Shown here: positions 59,701-64,000 of the stretch, in pieces
Layout of the letters: every line of letters starts with the position of its first letter
Numbering within the stretch: the first letter of the stretch is position 1
Made by a program: the position numbers and the translations under genes
NCBI GenBank assembly: GCA_033239525.1
Contig: BSYO01000025.1
Span: forward strand, 10,326,001 to 10,390,000
Length of the DNA: 64,000 nt
Direction: 5' to 3'
DNA from: Nepenthes gracilis
Taxonomy: Eukaryota; Streptophyta; Magnoliopsida; Caryophyllales; Nepenthaceae
The notes under the pieces: generated by a model
The model's database searches: none
Seen by the model: the letters and a program-made list of their open reading frames with translations, nothing else
What the model was told of the DNA's origin: nothing

Positions 59701-60703
59701 AAAATATTTACAGCCTAAAATTTTTTATATAATAAATATAACAATAATATAAAAGGTCATTGATAAAAATGATAAAATATTTTTCTCCACTTAAAGATAG
59801 AGAGTCAAAAGTTTTATAATGTCTACATAGATAATTTTTAAATTTTTTTATTTTTTATGATACTTTTCTTTATATATTTGGTTTGCTTTCATTTAATACA
59901 ATTCACATATATATCAACTTTAGAAAAATTAAAATTAGATAAAATTTCTTCTTTCACTAATCTTTTTATATGATTTTTAAATATATATCTTAATTTTTTA
60001 TGTCACAAAATAGAAGAGTTCTTATTCATATGATTATATTTTATTTCCATATTATGATATAAAGTCATGAGAATTTTAGTAAAATTTGGTTAATATTAAT
60101 TTTACAAAAGCTGTCACAAAGACTTTTCAAATAAAAAAATTATTTTTACATAGACTTATTCTTCTATTTTTAAATTTCAAAGAGTATTATCAAAATTTGA
60201 GTTTAAAAATATAAATAAAATTTTTAAAAATTAAAGTCACAAGTAATATTTTTAATAAATCAAAATATAACCCAATATCAAAAAATAAATAAAAAATTCT
60301 AATAGTAGAAATAGAAAATTTTCCACTATTGCCTAAGAAAATAAAATTTTCATTTTAGTTTAGAATATGTTTTGTAAGGAATTATTATTTTTTTTTCAAA
60401 TAAAGCCTTTTTTTTACAGTAATATTTTTTAAAAGTGTTTCAATTTTTTTTTTTAAAAAAGTGACACTTATTATTATTATTTTTTTAAATCCCTATACTA
60501 AAATAGTGCTTCTTTTTTTGATAGTTTAATTTTAATATTCTCTCTTTTTTAGTTCTTTTTTTCCTTACCATTATAATCCATCAAATTTATTAAATAAATT
60601 TCTTATCATTTAAATTTTTTCTCATATTAAACCAACATACTTCCTAATTTATTAACATTTTATTTATCTTTAATAAATTATAATAAATTTAAAAATACCG
60701 ATA
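59701..60703. other. Decayed protease to gag interval of copia F
   Basis: AT-rich, with many homopolymer runs. Protease and the zinc knuckle should lie here by position, but neither can be recognised. Confidence 0.4.
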
Positions 60704-60900
60704 TTAAAGAGAAAGTGAATTCATAATAAATTGAATAAGGAGAGAATCATTCATATTCATAGCAAGAGTTTTAAGTTTTGTAACTAAATTGGTCATCTCA
60801 AAAATATACTCATATATTCTTCGAGTACAATTAAATTTTACGGTGATAAGTTTGATCATTAGCGTCCTTATAAAGAATTTATACACAGATCAAAAATAAT
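60704..60900 (-). pseudogene. Gag fragment of copia element F
   Basis: A 60-codon frame reads RIYEYIFEMTNLVTKLKTLA, then MNDSLLIQFIMNSLS. This matches the copia gag (UBN2-type) block that in intact elements reads REHI, then KLK, then SLP. Confidence 0.75.
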
Positions 60901-61940
60901 TTATAATAATTTTTAGTAATTTGTTAGTGTTTTTAGTTTTAAAAAGTGTTAATTTGATATTATTTGTCATATTCTTTTTTATAAATATTATACTTATTTT
61001 ATTTAATTTTGCCATACTTTCAAATAGTATTTTTCTTCATCACTACCTGTATCAATATTAATAAACAATAATTATTCATCACATATTAAATTTTATTTTC
61101 TTTTATATATAATATAATTATATATATATAAAACATAATAAAAGTATATATATATATATATATAATAAAACTAATATATATATTAATATATTATCTATTA
61201 TATTAATTTCTCTTTCCTCCTCCATCCCCCTCCATCGACTTCGTCCATTTTCTTTTTCCATCAGCGCCCGTAGACAGAAAATCGGTGCCCTCCCTCCTCC
61301 ATTTTCTTTTTCCTTCAGCGCCTGTAAGCAATCGGCGTCTCTCCCATTGACCACCGCCGCCAACCGTCGCCACTTACTGGCTTCAACCGTTGCCTATTAG
61401 ACTGAAGACGGACCGATTTCAACCATCGGCGACTGATAACGCTTCCGCGTAAATTTTTGGACCCAAATCCGGCGACTATCTATACCCGCTGGCGATAAAC
61501 AGCTAGATTTTGGGCGGCCGACGATGGGTTCGTTGGAAAGCAGTTGTAAATCGCATTGAACAAGATTAGCAGTAAACAACTTTTCCGACATTAAACCTGC
61601 AATCTGCTACTGTTTTTTCTTAATGCCATATTCGTAAGAGAAAGATGAGAGTTCCGCAGGACCTTGGGCGGCAGACGGCGGCAGGCGCTTGCTGCCATGC
61701 ATGAAAGCTGATTATTGTTTGGCGCCACTGTTTTCCTTTTTTTTTTTTAAATTTCGGAAAACAGAATAGATACAGTTAATATAAATTTGTGGATATCTTT
61801 TATGATCACACAACATACATCATGATTTAACAATATGAATCAATTCATGAATTTTTATCATGATAATCAATTAGATGATATAATTGAAAGAAAATAATTG
61901 AAAGAAAATACAATAATTAAAAATATTTTTTTATATCACA
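60901..61940. other. Leader region of copia element F
   Basis: Between gag and the 5' LTR. It contains AT microsatellites (61118-61190) and a markedly GC-richer block (61200-61720). That block holds a 54-bp duplicated unit (tccattttctttttcc at 61244 and 61298). The - strand frame 61118-61363 is low-complexity and not a credible gene. No primer site was found. Confidence 0.5.
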
Positions 61941-62450
61941 TGTAAGTTTTTTTATTAAGACAAAAATATAAATTTTTTAAATTTTTATTATTATATTTTT
62001 TTATTAATTAATTATGTATATAAATAAATTTATATACATGGATCTATAATTGTTAAATTTTTTTGGTCACACCGAAATCATTTTTTTCTCGAAGAATCGG
62101 AAGATAATTTCTTTCTCTTCTATTTTCTTTTGATTTGTAAAGATTTTATATAAACCTTATACATTCCAAAATAATGGTTATGGACCTTCTTTTATAGAGT
62201 GAGAGAAGATTATTTTTAAATTATCAAAATGTATTTCTTTTTGCTTGAAGGGTATATCTTGAATAGATATATCCATTATAAATGAATATATATCATTTTT
62301 ATCGAATGATATATCTTGAGTAAGCATGTGATTTAAATTTTTTTTAATAAATAATATATATATATATAAACTAATTATATATATGAATGTATTATTTAAT
62401 TAAAAATTAATAAATTATATATCTTATTATTTAGAATATTTTTTCTAATA
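61941..62450 (-). repeat. 5' LTR of copia element F
   Basis: 510 bp from tgtaag to ctaata (ctaaca before mutation; see the duplicate at 62561). It aligns with 46472-46987. Confidence 0.78.
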
Positions 62451-62593
62451 TGATTATCATAGAAATATATGATATATAAATTCAATTATATATATGAATG
62501 TATTATTTAATTATAAATTAATAAATTATATATCTTATTATTTGAAACATTTTTTCTAACATGATTATCATAGAAAAAGTGTGAGTCCTGAAT
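62374..62593. repeat. 110-bp tandem duplication across the F/G junction
   Basis: The units at 62374 and 62484 both begin attatatatatgaatg and include the LTR end, the tgatt target site and the following gattatcatagaaa of G. The duplication therefore arose after F inserted. Confidence 0.88.
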
Positions 62594-62800
62594 TCAATAT
62601 ACACAACTCAACTCTAATGTCCATTTCATGTGATCAAATAGAATGCCCAAAGAACAAGCATCTCAATGCCAATGCTAAGGAAATATTTGTGTCCTAAAAT
62701 CCTTGATCTTAAATATAGCATCTAGGAAATGCTATAGCTAGCCTTAAATTGTTGAAAACAAGCCTGAATGAAAGAAGATGAAAACTCTAAATACCGTAAA
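62594..62800 (-). pseudogene. Copia element G: RT to RNase H part on the right of F
   Basis: On the - strand FKIKDFRTQ, then YFLSIGIEM in another frame, matches the copia KIKDLG..YFLGIE block (62660-62720). LELSCVY and, after a stop, HFFYDNQ lead to the F junction. The gap between these blocks is shorter than in intact copia, so a part has been deleted. Confidence 0.65.
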
Positions 62801-64000
62801 CTATAAGAGAGAATTTAAATTGTTAAAGTATTTATATTGATCATACTGAGGTTTTTACAAATGTATACAAATCAAATTCTAGATAGAATTTTAGTAAAAA
62901 TAAAAGCTAATTATTAATGAAAATATTAATACTAATATCGATATCAATTGTGATTATATCAATATTGATTGTAATTATATTTATATCAAATAATATATAT
63001 TAGTGTTGGATATATCAGAGAAAAAATATAATAATTGTAAGCTTATAGATATATATCATTTGTTCAGTCGATATATTAGTGAAATGCCTTATTTATCGAT
63101 TGATATATCATGATACATTATTGATATCTCAAAATATTATGATTTTGCCATAATATTATTAAAAATTAGTGTTGGAAGGCACGATATCAATATGTCATAT
63201 ATGAGATGATATTTTTATCCATGCAGTTAATTGATTTATAGTTCTCACATATTTAATGAGTAAAAGTATTGTTGCAACTTCTCATAAATAAAATGAGAAT
63301 CCATATCTATATATTTTGTATATTCATGAAATATTGGATTTGACGCTATTTTAATTACTACCTAATTATTACATTATAATAGCGATGGTCAAACAATCTT
63401 ACATCTAAGCAATTCTTGCATTTGTTGGAACCACACGACTTCACATGTAACATGTATTAATCCAAGGTGTTTTAATTCTATACTTAATATCAAAATTACA
63501 TTACGTTTGTTGCTCTTCTAAGATACCACCACATTGCCTCTAATAAACGTTTAATAGCCCGTGATAGACTTTCGATTATATAGTAATACATCACAATTAA
63601 TGTAAGAAAATTCATTCACTTAAGTGTAGTCATAAGCACTATAATGTAAATCCCATCTTGATATTCCCTTAAGATGTCATAGAATATACATGATAGTCTT
63701 CTAGTGTGGGACATGAGGAGGGTACATAAATTAACTTTATAACACTAGTGAATAATGTAATATTTGGTTGAGTTACGATAAAATAATGAAGTTTTTCAAC
63801 CAATTTATGATATAATTTTTTTAGCAAACTCTTTCATCATCTGATAATAATTTTGACCCTAATCCTATTAGGGTTTTACACTCGGATTCACCCGATTTGG
63901 TGCAATAAAAAATTTGAACCCCCCATCATTGTCAGCCACTATTTAGTAGGAATAAGAAATCAATGAAATATATAGTGTTTTTTACGTGAAAATTCATTCT
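62801..64000. other. Right-edge AT-rich sequence, no recognised gene
   Basis: About 1.2 kb. It may be further copia or LTR-like sequence of G, but no domain, LTR pair or decarboxylase exon could be identified. Confidence 0.4.

Larger units (their letters stand above)
46472..62450 (-). mobile_element. Copia retrotransposon F, inserted in copia element G
   Basis: The two LTRs (46472-46987, 516 bp; 61941-62450, 510 bp) share terminal and internal blocks. The target duplication tgatt lies at 46467-46471 and 62451-62455. Read on the - strand, the G sequence before and after joins to give YDNQ followed by TAYH, so F landed in the DNQ codons of the RNase H of G. Gag (60704-60900), integrase, RT (58109-59700) and RNase H (47600-47830) are present but very decayed. 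Element E splits it between RT and RNase H. Confidence 0.82.

Noticed and set aside
62801..64000. Possible second exon of the decarboxylase
   Set aside because: No frame here or elsewhere after 38995 matches the residues expected after TVTCYQ.

Overview
This window looks like a gene-poor stretch of a flowering-plant nuclear genome, probably a dicot. Only one host gene piece is recognisable: the first coding exon of a plant-type pyruvate decarboxylase (38468-38995, + strand). Nearly everything else is decayed LTR retrotransposons inserted into one another, in AT-rich DNA. I saw no rRNA, tRNA or CRISPR array. The letters A-G below are local labels for the elements.

Region 1 (about 1-22003). 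Element A is a Tat-lineage Ty3/gypsy element on the - strand. Read right to left it has an LTR (21147-22003), primer-binding site, gag and protease (18969-21089), RT (8213-9442), RNase H plus a second archaeal-type RNase H, and integrase (3394-5645). An extra gene on the opposite strand (790-2640, +) follows; it resembles the plant 'putative gypsy type transposon' (Transposase_28) family. Two later insertions split A: a solo LTR at 5646-8212 (target duplication ccttc on both sides) and chromovirus B (9443-18968, -). B carries a truncated LTR of a related family at 14913 to about 17010.

Region 2 (22625-33782). Element C is a full-length but decayed Tat element on the + strand, with target duplication ctaca on both sides. 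It has two LTRs of about 1 kb, gag-pol with two RNase H domains, and tandem repeats before its 3' LTR. That LTR is split by a second solo LTR (30588-32992) of the same family as the one in A. C has no antisense gene.

Region 3 (33788-39332). AT-rich sequence, a solo LTR related to C (36616-37560), a GC-rich hairpin (37721-37752), then the pyruvate decarboxylase TATA box, leader, exon 1 and a splice donor.

Region 4 (39333-64000). Directly after exon 1 come four retroelements, all antisense to the gene. D (39333-46052) is Tat, internally deleted, and also carries an antisense Transposase_28-like gene. G is a copia element broken at its RNase H. F (46472-62450, TSD tgatt) is a copia element sitting inside G. 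E (48119-58103, TSD gaaat) is a Tekay/Del-type chromovirus sitting inside F. No second exon of the decarboxylase is visible, so the gene either has a first intron longer than 25 kb or was truncated here.

The most interesting signals are the twice-seen antisense gene in the Tat elements with a possible antisense-strand intron, the nest in the decarboxylase intron, and a 1,044-bp tandem duplication that gives element E two primer-binding sites. All coding calls for retroelements are decayed copies with stops or frameshifts. Domain edges are approximate, because they come from reading and comparing copies by eye.
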